DNA from: Wuchereria bancrofti
Lineage: Eukaryota; Nematoda; Chromadorea; Rhabditida; Onchocercidae
NCBI GenBank assembly: GCA_005281725.1
Contig: SSBO01000003.1
Coordinates: 5,146,495 to 5,210,494 of the forward strand
Direction of reading: 5' to 3'
DNA length: 64,000 nt
The notes beneath the pieces were generated by a model. That model was not told the DNA's origin. It worked only from the letters and a program-made list of their open reading frames with translations, and did no database searches. This document shows positions 48,057 to 61,349 of the stretch, one piece after another. The position numbers were made by a program, and so were the translations under genes. The stretch's first letter is position 1; every line of letters begins with the position of its first letter.

Positions 48057-51000
48057 CTATTTATCAACAATTGTAATAGTTTCTTCAGCTTCCTCGTCCT
48101 TCGTAAATTTTGGTGATTCTTTGTTTTCATTTAAACGGCACTCTTGCCGACAATCTTCTTTCTTCTCATAATTGTCGAGCTTGTTCACGTTTTTGCGCTC
48201 TTTAATTATTAATAAATTATTATCCTAAAAAAATAAGTACATTTGTGTAAATTTTTATTTTGTTGAACGATAAAAAGCATGCCCCTTTGTTCAAAAAGCG
48301 GAATTGACAGGAAATATATGATAGCAGACGGATGGACTCATTTTCCTCTTTGCCTCCGTTGTTGCATTAAAAGAGGTTGTTAGCTACATATATAGTAACT
48401 CAGTTAATTACTACCACTGGTTATGTTACTGATTTCATATCTTTCGTATAACGATTAAACTCATTTTTTTAAACTACCATCCTTCTTGTTCTCTGGAATT
48501 CTCCTTCATAAACAAACAAAATGTCTAAGTAATAGATAAATAAGCATTAAAAAAACTGTTTGCTTCATTTCATGATCATCATGCTGCTAAACTTTACAGT
48601 CGTGCTTCTCCCTTCTTATAGAATTTGACTTATTTCAAATTATCTACAGGTTTCTATCGAGAGATATTGGATGCTATTTTCTGAAATCCTTTATCGATTT
48701 CATTTATTCTGCTTGTGGTTCTTCCTCTCGTTACAAATATTTTAAGTAAATTTAGAGCATTTACTTTAGAACTTTAGAATAAATTTAGAACACAATGGAT
48801 TATAATTTCTAATTATTACTCTAATTTCCTGATTTTCTTGATCCAACAATTGTATGTTTTGTGTCAAACAAACCCGAAATAAGGTAGTATGGAATAGAAC
48901 GTTCGACGGTAACGACTGCATGTGCAGAAATATACGGTAAAACCAACGTGGCAGTTGATAAGTGATAATACATCAAGTATATCGGCGATCGTTAAATAAA
49001 CATAGAAATGAAACTGAGCTGTGTAAATAGCTGGAAATAAAAACTCCTTTTACCCATTAAAAATTTATTTATTCCACAAATTATCAATTTCCTGTAAGAT
49101 ATTCATATTTTTTTCATTTTTTTCATAGCAATGATGAATGAGTGAACGTCAAAAGACTTAAGATGATTTAAGTAATTTGAAAAGAAAATAGCATAATTAT
49201 AATGTGTGTAACAAGTTCCATGTTTACCTTCTGAAATTTGAATCTGCAGATGATTGGTATATGCTCGTTGTGGTTTGTATATTTGCTTAATTTCTTTTAA
49301 TTCCGAGAGACTCATACCATTTTTCCTTTCTACTTCATTAAAAATTCATTGAACTTTGACTCAATTGATTGTTTACTTATTCCCCCACTTATGCAGTAGT
49401 TTTTATTTTGTACTTTGCTTATTCACAAAGTAGTGCTTTTAATTTAACAATACTTTTCAAATGCAACAAACCATTAAAAATAGCAATAATTCCCTGCGGT
49501 AATTCAGTACACAAAAAACTAGAAACCATCAGAAGTAGCATGCAAGTGGTGCGGTCCTTGTAAACTCTGTCCTTAGCTCTTTCTCGCAGCAATGCTACTC
49601 GTTTCTTCTTATTCTTGGCTAATTTTACCAGTAGACAATACGTTAAACAGAGTAGTAATATGCACGGTATCACCTGAAGGATAAGATAATTTTATGAAAG
49701 ACAATGTGGTGGGTTACAATCTTCATTGAGGAAATGAACAGTTTAATAAATCTCACTTTCATTATGATTCCAGTAAGCCATAAATTCAGCTTCAATAGAA
49801 AACAATCGTTGCTGACAAACATTTTGGAGAGACCGATACTGTATTTGTTAGAAATCGAACTTGGATATGATTCTGAGAGATCTGTGGGATGAATTTCTTT
49901 CAATTCGATGAAATGAGGACTGTTCTCTCGGAGAACAATATCGTGCGCCAACAATGTAGGAATACACAAAGCGAATATTGCAAAAGATATTAACAGTGAT
50001 ATAAATCTAAAAAGTCTCATAAATCGTTATAAATGATCTGATACAAAATCTAATAACATGTCAGTGTTATGAATTTATTAGAAAGACTTTTCAATAAATT
50101 GAAATGTCTGATCAGAAGTGATAACTTACCCAGCAACTCTGGTTTCAAGGAGTTGACTGCGTTGAGTTTGCACTGAACAGATTCGAATATAAGTGATGAA
50201 AACAAGGAGATATAGTGATATACTATGTAGTGCAGTACTCAGTACTACATGTAGTTTGAGCAGCAATACCCAACCGTATGAGTATCCTCCAGTACTGCTT
50301 GCGCAGAATTCATATCGCAAAAGATAAATCTTAATTAGCTCAATTGAGAATGTAGATATGAAAAGTATACTATGTAGAATTTACAGATAATACTGCATTC
50401 CCCACTCTTCATTGTTGAATATTGCACATGTGAAAGGTCTGTCAGTAGAAATTAAAGTTCGAAGCATCATTAGTCATTAAATAATAAAACTATGATCATA
50501 ATTATCAAAAATTATCTCATTTTCTATCAAAATAAAAACTGTTAACATTTCTTTTCTAGACAGTACTTCATGTTGCATCGAGATTTTCTTCTAAAATATT
50601 TTAAGAGTTAACATTAAGTATTCAATCAATTTAAAAGATAAAATGTTAAGTGTTTTAAAAATCGAAAAAATGTGATGTTATCATCAGTTAAAAATATTAT
50701 ACTCACAGCATATGAACCCATAGTACCGCTATCAGCTAGCGCTATGCAAATGAGAACGGTATGAACAGAAGATCGTAACATTGACGGTCTTCTAAGAATC
50801 CAAATGTGTGTGCAGTTTGCGAGTAACCCAAACACACACAGTATCATACTAACATATTTATGAAGTTTACGATAAGACCTGAAAAGTAATTTTCTCGAAA
50901 TATCAAGAATATCTTTGCTGAATTATGAATTTCTGATTACATTCATCTCTCATCCACAGTAAAGCTAAATTCATTGGCTGTTTCTGCGGCTTTGATTAGA

Positions 51001-51276
51001 CTAATATATATCGTAAGATAAAAACAAATGAAAAAAGAAAACACAATTTTATGTTTTTTTTTATTCAGAATTTCAATTAAACACTCAATTCACTTTTTTT
51101 TCAAAACTTTAAGTTGATTGAATTTTTGAGAACGTCAAATGTAATTCTATTAGCAGCAGCGACACATTTATAGTTTAATAACAAACTTACAGACAAAATT
51201 CATTTACAGCACTGAGAATGGATAATGCAATAGTATCCTCTTCATCGAAAAGTTGTGGACTGTTTGGACATTCCAT
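48057..51276 (-). CDS. DMSR-type peptide GPCR (rhodopsin-like, 7TM)
   Basis: Plasma-membrane receptor; the nearest known class is the nematode DMSR group (related to insect myosuppressin receptors), which bind FMRFamide-like peptides. Seven minus-strand exons join in phase: 51276-51191, 50878-50707, 50329-50130, 50006-49757, 49673-49454, 49030-48870, 48224-48057, giving 418 residues. Exon 1 encodes an extracellular N-terminus with no signal peptide, 10 nt after a TTATTTCAG acceptor. TM1 ends GLLANCTHIW (the GN motif is replaced by AN); TM2 has ICIALADSGTM; TM3 carries YGWVLLLKLHVVLSTALHS and ends TYIRICS, without a canonical DRY; TM6 holds SSFLCTELPQGI; TM7 is DVLSLINCHVGFTVYF then RYRRTF. 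The Glu/Lys-rich tail ends TITIVDK. The TM7/tail junction is the least certain: the donor fitting the phase is GTTTGA at 48869, and a competing GTTTGT lies 4 nt upstream. Confidence 0.92.
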
Positions 51277-54200
51277 TTATCTTTCTCTGAAATAAATTTG
51301 AACATTTTTATTATTGTTGAACTTCAAATAAATTTTAAATTATTTTGAGTTTTTTTTAGAGAAAAATTGGAAGAAAGCTAACTTAATAATATATGATGAA
51401 TATTGGCATTTAATACTTGAGTTTTTCCAAGCATTTAAAAAATATTTAAAGAAGAAAGCATTTATGATTGCTGCGATGACTTTTAGAAAGTTACATATTA
51501 TTATTAAAGCTAAGCATACTGAAATATCCAGAATAGCTATTATCATTAAAATGAAAAAATGATTTTAAAAAGCATTTTTTTCTATTATTAAGTTTCCCAT
51601 AACTTCTGAAAAAAGGAACATTTCTCATAATTGCTGTTATTGTAAGCCTCATTAGCAGTCATTCGACATCTGCACCACCTTATATAAGATTCAGACAATA
51701 ATTACGAATATACTATAAATTAAGGATTTATTAAACATTTAGCGATTTACTATAAAATATGTATTATTAAAATGAAACAACCCAATCCGAGTGGAACAGA
51801 AATAATTTATTTATAAATCAGCCGTAGTTCCAACTGCAATGCAGCAGAAAAAATATTTGTAATTCATTAGCAGTCGTTCGATATCAGTTTTGCTTTGTGT
51901 AAGATATAAATAACAATTAAGGATATATTATAAATTAAGCATTTATTTTAATTTTGTGGTATTGTGATATCTGTTCTCGACTCAACGACTGCCTGAAATC
52001 TCTGCAAAAAAGATCACTCACATTGGTTGTTGTTCTCTCCAGAGAATGATCAAAGGAACTGTCATTGCTTGTTTTACACTAGTTCTGTCAGGAAATAATA
52101 GAAATTTTTTAATTGCTAACACTGAAAACTACCAGTGTTTTTTTTTTCAATAAATGGCTACAATAAAAAAGCTAAAACGGAAGTTGCTTGAATTTCATTC
52201 TCTGTTGAGTATGTGGAAGTAATTAATATCATCTGGTAAAAAAATTTAATCAATATGATCTGGTACGAAAATTCGTAAGATGGGTATTTAAACTTGTCCA
52301 ATCGTAGCAAATTCCATAGAAAGATGAAATCTTGGATATTCTTTTAGGCTTCACAGTTTTATCTTTCATGAAATTCAGTCCAAGAAAATACTTTGTCTAA
52401 TAAATTTTGATTTAGAACGTGAAATGTTCACATTTCCAAAAATGCCCTATGGGAGGAAACAATCCGAGGAAGAAATTCACTTTTGACATTTCTTTCAAAA
52501 TACGAATAGTATTATAAACATTTAAATTCTTATAGCAGTGCTGAACAGATTACGTGATCTACTGCTAATTAATATTGATTATTTCAATTGATAAGTAAGT
52601 AGCATCAGAACTTGAAACCTTTTCATCTTCAGAACTTTAACTATTGTTCTCATTAAAGAGATAAGCACGAAAGAATAAGCGTGTAAAAATTGCTAAAGCA
52701 CTGTTGAAGGTTTTATGATTGGCAAACAGTTCCTAGGCTTATGAAAATGACACCATTCAAATTTAAACAGCTTAATTTTAGGATGATCAAAGTAGATGGA
52801 ATATCAGAGTGCAATGTAACGAAAGATAAAGAAGTTAAGGGGAAGAATGAAATTTGGTTTTATAAAATGAAAATCCTCACTGACTTGTTTAGAATTGCCT
52901 TTCTTTTTATGAAAAGCATTAAAAATATTAAAACTGATAATCTAACCAAGCAGTTATCAGTAATTTTCACGTATTTCTATATTGCTTTTAATTTTCTTGA
53001 TGGATCTCAATCCTTTGAATATAATAGATTTCCCAGCATAAGAACAATTTAGCATAAAAGCAATACAACCGTATTTGCAATTTTATCAACCTGAAAAATG
53101 ATAAAAATCCTTTTCCGCACTTCCTATCTTATAAATTCTCAAAAACTGCAATATGCAACTGATAAAAACGAACTTATTTTTATGGAAAATAAAAAACAGT
53201 TATTGGAAATAAAAAAAGAGTGGAATATAATATGCACGCCTACAAATGAATTATTATGGACTGTTACTGGAAATTAAGTAATGGAATACGGGACTAACTA
53301 ATAAGATATTATCTAAAAAGAGTAAATTGGATGAATGATAAAAGAAGTGAAGGAATTAATGTCACCATACCACTTGATGTCATTTGCGATTGAGTCGCGA
53401 ATGAAAAGAAACTATAAGGTTTTGAGACAATCCTTTTTAACTGCTTCTCATAAGGACTCTATTTTTAGTCAGGAAATAAAATATATAATCAGTTTTCCTG
53501 AGTAATATTGCACCAAATTGCATCCCACAAATTTAATTTATGAGATTGCTAATAAAAATTATTTTTTTCATTCGTCCTTAAAATGTCTTACCTTACAGTT
53601 TTTTGTCGTATCATAGCTGTTTTCATTTCTTGGTATCCACCTTGGATTTGGATGCAAGACATACTAATTTTCACTGGCAAGTGAGTATCAAGCATATTTT
53701 ACAATACTGAAGAGTGCAAGACTACTTTCACATTAGATGGTCTCCCTATACTGAATAATGACTTATTCCCCGTAATAATTTAATTCACACTGACTTTTTA
53801 ATCCATCCACGATTTTTATTTTATTTATTTTTTTTTTTAGGGAAATATATTCGGTGTTCACAGTTAAAAAGCATTGCTAAAAATAAGGGTGCATATGAAG
53901 GATTATGAAAAGTTTGAGCAATATAATTGAGCAAACAAAGAAATTACCTGCAAAGAAATTAATCTAAGAAGCGAAATGTGATATGCTTGGCTATAAAATG
54001 AAATGAGTCTTTACTGACTCACGGAAGAATGATTTTGAAAAAGGTGAGCGAGAAAAAAAAAATAAAGAAGAGAAAGAAAAAAATTGGAAATGAAAAGAAT
54101 GAAAGTGGCACGAGCAGATCACTCGAATATTGAGATTACGATAAAAAGAAGTAGAAGTTATTTCCCGTTTTAAAGATATTTTTAGACAAAACTAGCTTCC

Positions 54201-57200
54201 AAATATGAAAACATGTTTAAAAAAATTTGTACATAGGGGGTGCAAATGAATTGATAACATATTCCAGTTAAAAAAAAAAATAAAGTTAAACAGGGATTAC
54301 TCCTACATGTAGGAGGAGAAAAATATATTGGTATATATGAAATGGAATAATTTAACTTTATTTTTTTTAACTTTAATTTGACAAATTTCTAGACATTAAA
54401 AAAGATGAAATAATTAGATAAGTAAATGAAAATTTAAATCCTTCTATCAGATAAATTTTAAACAAAATACGACAATATGAACTTATGAATCTATGAACTT
54501 ATGAATCAACTCTCCTAATGTGAGAAGTTTAATAATGTGGAACTTAAAAAAAGCGATTGACATTAATAATGTCAACAAGTATTGCATTTTTAACCTTTTT
54601 ATTTGAAAAAAAGTGGAGCAAAGTTTGAAAATAGCTGAAGAAATAACGAATATACTTTAGAAGTTCCTCAAGAATTATACGTTTTTATCTTTTCAAGTTT
54701 TTCAACTTTCATATTTTGAGTAAATAAAGGGTTATTAAAAGAAAAGTTAGATATCAAGCTTGAAAAGTATATGATAGCAGTCTCTAGATCATAAGAAGGA
54801 ATTTCACGTGATTTCAAAATGCGTAAGCAGAATATTTTGCTGCAACTGCTTTTTCCGTAGCTTTTCAATGACACCGTTATTTAAAATAGTAAGTTTTAGA
54901 TTGAAATATATGTCTTCCAGTGCTCTTGGGCTCATCACATGAAGGTGCTTTACAAATAAGTAACTTATTGGGAAAATCTGACTTATTTGGCAGCTTATTT
55001 GGGAAAATTTTTCCAGTCCTTCATTACATGCTAATGTAAAGAAATAGGTGTTTGAAAGATAAGGAATAATTCATCAACATATTTTATGACTGTATCACAT
55101 AGCCAAAATGACAATTGAGAACTGAAAATAGCTTAAGATGGATGACGGTTAGAGACAATCTTTGGAGGTTAATTAGCTTAAGTTGCTAGCTTGATTAAGG
55201 AAGATGACTACTTGATACATCGTTGATGATTGTTCCGTATCAACCTGTTTTATCGAAATACTTTGACCTTGTCAACATCGTAGGTAGTGATAAATGAAAG
55301 GTATGTAAATTCCTAAGTTTTATTTGTGTCATCTGTTCTAAACTATCTGTAACTTGTTAATTTCATTTCAACCGGCTTATTAAAATGATTTATTACAAAT
55401 TGAAATGCCAGTGTGAATACAAAGACATAGACAAGATTCAAATTAGTAATTGAAAAAGGAAATACGGAAGTTGTAATAAAAATTATCAAGATTTGTTTGC
55501 GTAGTCAAACAAATAATGGAGGCATTACAATTCTACAATTGGTCGTTTTATCCTGAAACTGAACCAAATTAATTGTCAGTGAAACATCAAAAAATGAGAA
55601 TTTCGAAATTATCAAAAAAATACTCAAAATCATTATGCAATAAGAAAAAATTTTTATTTTTTGACTAGTTTAAAATATGAGCAACTAATTATAATGAATC
55701 ATGATTTCTAAGCATATGAATAAATGCGACATTTTCCTGTGGTGACAAATGTTGATGCTCCTGAAAGTTACTGAACATTTGGTTTCATGAATACAAAGCG
55801 TAAAAACATTCTTCCCTTTCATTGAAAATTTCTATTCGATCTCCATTTTCATTACTTTGATTATTTGGGAGCTATTTCCCGAGGATATGTTTTATTTCTA
55901 ATTTTACAATTTTTACTAGCATATTAAAATTCATCTTTCTTGCCTTTATTTCAATTTTCTTCTAGTAAAAGAAATTGCCTCATAATGAAAAAGGTAGGAA
56001 AATAAGCAAATTTTTTAGAAGTATGATTTCAAAGCTGATAGATCGACAAGTTTGAGATGAGAATGAACATAAAACTGAGACAAACATTAATTCTTAAATT
56101 TTTTGATTTTCTTCACCATAAATTTGTTTAGAAAACTTTTTTCTATGAATCAAAAAAATTATCTAAAAAGATAGCTTAAAGATTTTGCAAGAGACATAAA
56201 TTCAAATAGCGGAAATTTATTATAATTCAAATGAAAAAAATCCAATAAACGACAATCAGTTGTTAGTAAAATTCATACTTTATTTGCAAATTAATATGCT
56301 GTACTCAACTGATTTTTCTAAATAACTAACCAACTTTTACACATTTATAAATTTACAATAAAATCAACGCTCCAAAACTGAGAAAATGTTGGATTTCAAG
56401 TTTCATACCTTTTTAGACAATTTTTTCGATTCGTAGGCTAGTTTTTCAAATCAGTTATTTTTTTCTCATGTCCATTTTTCAGTCTAAACTTGTCGAAAAC
56501 AAGTTACCAGTTTAAATTGGAGTCATTTATTAACCAAATTTATTCGTACTATAATATAATGTGCTATCCCTAAATTTTAGCATGAAGGAAAGTGAAATGA
56601 ACAGGAAATTTTCATTACTTTCCTTCAAATAAACGAGAGGTCAAAGTGGGGATCACATAAAGTGATTGAACAACATAAGTCATTCATTCTATGTTCACCA
56701 GCAAGCCACTATTTGTTTTCTATCGATTATCTGAATGTCTCATTGTTTAAAATATCACTATTTTAAGCGGTTTTTTTTAATTTTTTACTTGTGTGCGGTT
56801 TACTATCGAAGCGCTTAAGATGCGCAATAGTCCTTCATTAACTGCTCGTATAAATGAAGCTTTTAATCATTTGAAGCTTTCGAAACAAAAACAATAATAT
56901 GACAGATATTTTTCAAAAAAGAAAAAAACATTCAGAAGTGAAAAGCATTTAATGCTGCACTCAAATCACGTTTCTACGATAATTTTGAACTTCAAAATGG
57001 AAAAAAGCTTTGTGACAATCGCTTTTTGTCGAACTTCTTTGATCATTTCAGTAAAAATCATTTATTTTGGAAATTGTGATTTTTAAATAAACATTTGGTC
57101 TAAAGCAAATGCAAACAAAAAAAAAAACGTATTTTAACAAGACCTTAATAAAATGAAACTATAAAAACAAACTCAAAAAAATCCTTTGCTTATTTTTTCA

Positions 57201-59286
57201 ACACCTCAAGTTTTAATTGTTCCGAAATCTGCTTCCTGCATTTTCTTCTAAAATTTCATTTTTCATAATATAAATTAAGTAAACAAGAAGTTTTAGAGCA
57301 AATTTTGCATAAATTTCGAAAACATGATAAAGCTTATCGAAAAAATGCAAATTAATGAACGTGGAGGAGCAGCTCATTTCCAATACTTTGTTTATTTCAT
57401 AAAAGATGAAAAAAGTGGAAACATGAAATTTTTTATAGCTGATTGACTTCATTTTAATTTCTTGCAAAAAATTTTGGTGTAAAATTTGTTAAAGTTTTTA
57501 AATTCTTGAATTTTAAAATGCTTTGGTATTGATCTTTGAACTACGTAATAAAAGAAGATGTGAGTATTTGCAAACATTCTTTTCTAGAAATTACTGGATT
57601 GATTTGCCTTGCGCTGTAATTTGTCCTGACTTTTAAAATCAAGCATCACTTAAAAGATCGCTTTTTTTTGTTCTTTCGGTCATACATTTCGAAGTTTACT
57701 AAACTTCTCGCATATTTTCCTTAAATTTTCAAAGGACTTTCTGTTACTGATTTTTGAATCATTTTACAATTTCTTATTTTGCATTATTAAGATGTGATGG
57801 AAATCAGAAAATAATCATACTGAAATGACATTGAAGTATTTTGTTGAATCTACCCCTCAAGCTTATCCTGATTTCTACAATAAAAGAACAGAAAAAATAA
57901 AATGACCCAATTTTTTCATTATTTAGCAAAAAATTCATTTAAAAAATCGATCATTTTAAAAGGTTGAAAGTTATTCGTCTTGTCCAACTAGAATGAAGTA
58001 CTAATCGTAAAATGAATCTGATGACTCAGCCATTACTCCTAGTTGCAGCTTTTTTGTGGTATTGAGCTGTATAAAGAAGTCACTCTGCTGTGTTCAGCTG
58101 ATGCAAACATCTGAAATTATCAATTACATTTCATATGTATTACTAAGTCTTCACATTAGCAAAATGATATATTGGGATTTTTCGATTCCTGCGGAGCAAT
58201 TTATTATTTCAGTTTCTCTTTTGCTTTTAAATTTATTATTCATAACATAAAGCATTTCCTAATTACCTTCATGCTGTAATGACCTTTTCAATGGAGAAAT
58301 TTATTGGATAAATAGCTTATGTGAAAAGATAACGCTTTTGCATGACTACACCTGATATTCAGTGGATATATAAGCGACTATCTACAAATTAAAGGCATCC
58401 TTTAAAAAGACCTTGCCAACATCTCAAATGCATTCTTTCACGGTCTTAATTAATTACCCCATCACTACTATTCCCACCAGAATCATTAACTAAATCGAAT
58501 ATCTAAATCTAATATTAAAGAAGACTTAACAATTAACCATTTAGAACTAATAGACTAATAGTTGCATGAAATGGTTAATTAAGTCAATGATAGTTATATC
58601 ATTGAGAGAAAGCGGAAAAAATAGTTCTCAATAACAAACCAAAGAAAAAGAAATTTTGCATTTATTGTGACTGCCATTAAATACAATATTATGGAATATA
58701 AATGCTGTAAGATTTTTGAAGTGTTTACATTGTTAAACGGTTGGTGAGAAATGACAGGTGGGTAGGTTATTATTTTATGTCATTTGCGACAAACAATTAT
58801 TTGTTGATTGATAGCACCGTTTTCATTCTATAACTTGGTTTTGTTCTACTTCGGGCCTTAATAGCCATTGATTTTTGAGATAATGAAAGGCACTACTAAT
58901 TCTTTTGTTAGAGAAATAAAATTAAACTAAAATCAAAAAAAAAAAAATGAATTCTAAAGCACAAAAACTCGTGAAAGATCGGTCCTTTCATATTCATATA
59001 AATATGCACATTTGCAAAGATTTCTATTGTAAGGAAAATAACTGACTGGTGTGAAAATTGCTCACAAATACTCCCTAACTTCTAAATAGGGAAACAGCCT
59101 TCGCAAACTGATATGTCTATCTTTGGTAACAAATCATTTCTGGAAATATGACAAAAATCTGTTTGTCGAGATCAAGTAAAAAAAAAAATTAAGCGCAAAA
59201 AGAAAGCCTAACCGAAGATATATCTAGAAAGTGGTATCAGACAAAAAAGCGCCCTTTCATCTTCCGCCACTGTTCCCAGTCCGCAA
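51277..59286. other. Gene-poor region between GPCR and four-pass protein gene
   Basis: About 8 kb of very AT-rich DNA. The left part would contain the GPCR promoter and a diverged direct duplication (51645-51735 and 51862-51945). An open frame of 103 codons at 52741-53052 (plus) is about the length expected by chance here and has no splice context. Short internal repeats of the form GAACTTATGAATC occur near 54478-54507. No RNA gene or coding exon could be supported. Confidence 0.4.
51645..51945. repeat. Diverged direct repeat upstream of the GPCR
   Basis: 51645-51735 and 51862-51945 share TCATTAGCAGTC.TTCGA.ATC, a TAAGAT run and TATAAATTAAG.ATTTATT with similar spacing, offset about 215 bp. 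They look like an old tandem duplication, possibly spanning promoter sequence. Confidence 0.5.
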
Positions 59287-60706
59287 ATGAACTCGCAAGC
59301 AAGTCGTTCTGCAAGCGAAAGACAAAACATTTGGGAGCATAGATTGGGCATCCGTACACCAGAACAGAACTCAGAGCAGAAAAAATACTGGGAATATCGA
59401 AACATCTACCACATTCCCGTTCCACAAGGAATCGAATTCTGGGAGGACGAGGATAAGAAACGATGGGAGATGATCAATATTGGCGGTTTGGACGAGAGTG
59501 AAGCTAATCAACAAATTAAAAAAGCGGTAACTGTAGTTTCAACAATCAGTAATTAACAACATTTACTAGTGTCTGATCAAAATTGAAATTATTTTTTTGA
59601 AAATCCTCATTATCAAATCCTATTTTTTAGAAATTGCAATTAGCTAGGGAAAGACAACAGGAAAACAGAGGATCGCGAATTCCACAAGGAACAAATATAT
59701 TTTTCATTATATCACTGATCTGTTTTGGATTGCAGATAGTTCTTACAGCGATCTGCATTGGCTTCTGCATTTATCAGGTCAAGTAAATGAGTTCAGCTGT
59801 CATACAAATTTAAATTTCTTTCCAACTAAAAATTTTCTATTTTGAATGTGACGATTTTAACTACTTTTTTGCTTTTTTTAAATCTGCATTTAAACTACTA
59901 TTTCGTTTTTAATGCATGGAATTGAGGAGTGCAAGGTAATTATATATTATCAATAATATCGAATTCAAGCTGATATTGCTTTTTCTATAACAGTCAAATT
60001 CAAATTGGTATTACAAAGACATTTAGTGAAAATTTAGCTAATTTTGAATTTAAGGAATAAACTGACTGTTATAGATTATCAATAACAGTCAAATTCAAGC
60101 TGGTATTGCTTTTCTCCTTTTGGCATTGATCCCATTGATTGGTGCTGCCGGTGGTATTTTTTCAGCCTTGAAGAGAAGTGAAAGTATCATTTCCATATTT
60201 TCTTCAGTTATCCTTTATTTTAGTTAACTTTTCACAATCAATATTTTCTTCCAGCAATCATTTGATTGCTGGAGAGGATCAGAATCATCCACAATTTGAC
60301 TACTTCAAAGCATTTTTCCAGATCTCGGAATATGCACAGCAATTTACAATGTGACATCAGCTGTCGGAATTATTGTGGCGGCAATCAATTTGTATTCGTT
60401 CAGAGTGGAACAGTCTGATAATCTTAGTGCTTTCATTCCAATAGCAGGTGTAGTTGCGCTGGTTCAGGTAATCTTTTAGAAGCAATAAAACAATAATTTC
60501 TTAATTTGAACTATTACCATCATTTCATTTTGTAACTTCACAATGCATTACAACGAATGTTGCAGAATTTCAACAAATTATCTTAATTCTATGAAAGTAA
60601 AATAAATCATTATTTATAGACTGCTTCATTCGGAGTGGTTCTGATCATATATTTCAACTTATTATCTTCTGTTCAAAATTATTCAAGACGTACAGTGTTT
60701 TCCTGA
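59287..60706 (+). CDS. Four-pass membrane protein, function unknown
   Basis: Five exons join in phase: 59287-59526, 59631-59782, 60089-60183, 60322-60467, 60620-60706, giving 239 residues. The ATG lies 7 nt after GTTCCCAG, a possible trans-splice acceptor. Residues 1-95 are polar and probably cytosolic (EHRLGIRTPEQNSEQKKYWE, VPQGIEFWEDEDKKRWEM). Four hydrophobic helices follow: IFFIISLICFGLQIVLTAI, GIAFLLLALIPLIGAAGGIF, ICTAIYNVTSAVGIIVAAIN, and GVVALVQTASFGVVLIIYF. The C-terminus is short (NYSRRTVFS). The spacing recalls tetra-spanning families such as MARVEL or MS4A, but no diagnostic motif was seen, so no family is assigned. The start of exon 3 lies in a locally triplicated sequence. The exon-3 donor (GTATCA) and exon-4 acceptor fit the phase exactly. 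Confidence 0.8.
59950..60110 (+). repeat. Triplicated intron/exon border of the four-pass gene
   Basis: Three related copies: A at 59950-59980 (ATCGAATTCAAGCTGATATT), B at 59987-60014 (ATAACAGTCAAATTCAAATT) and C at 60076-60110 (ATAACAGTCAAATTCAAGCT). Copy C provides the acceptor for exon 3. Copy B carries the same acceptor and frame but leads to a stop at 60058-60060. Confidence 0.75.
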
Positions 60707-61349
60707 GTTTCCTCTTAATTGGCTGTTATAAAGTGGATTGAATTCAATTTTAAGAAAGTGTAAATATTTCTGAGAAAAGAATCAGAAAAAATGATAAGGA
60801 AGTTATCTTTGGACAAAATGATCTAAAAAAGTTTTTGGAGCACTAAACTTTATCCGATGTCTTTTATAATATCAAGAAAATGTGCTTTTATGCGTTACTA
60901 ATATCAAACACAGTCAAAGATCGAAGAGCATAAGTGTGATTTAATTAATAATGCTAATTACCGCTTAAAAAAATGTCGAGTAAACAAGGGTAAAAAACTA
61001 ACTGTTAACTTTTATCTTATATATCAGTACAGCTGTACATGGAGATAGAAAATAATATTAGAAGCAGAAATGTTGTAAAGATTTATCTTAGCAAGGGTTG
61101 AAGTCTTACATGACAATGCTTAATCTCATTTCAATTTTATGATATATTTATCCACAAGTGCTTCTTGAACTGACTGATTCTTTCATCTTATTATTATTAT
61201 TAATTATTATATTATTATTATTGCTACTATTGAATTGGACAATCAAAATAATCGTCTTCTAATGGAAGGATCAGAACCTTTCTATTTATATCTCAAAATA
61301 TGACATGCATTTCAAATTCATTAATGTTTTAGGTATTTCAAATGCAGAA
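60707..61349. other. Spacer between four-pass gene and charged-protein gene
   Basis: About 640 bp, AT-rich, with a (TTA)n tract at 61188-61223. No obvious AATAAA polyA signal was seen for the upstream gene. TGTTTTAG at 61325-61332 is an acceptor for the next gene, cis or trans. The spacing is larger than the ~100 bp common in C. elegans operons. Confidence 0.45.
61188..61223. repeat. (TTA)n microsatellite
   Basis: Imperfect TTA/ATT triplet repeat of about 36 bp in the spacer upstream of the charged-protein gene. Confidence 0.85.

Noticed and set aside
52741..53052. 103-codon plus-strand frame
   Set aside because: Length is within chance expectation; Lys/Ile/Phe-rich composition simply reflects AT-rich DNA.
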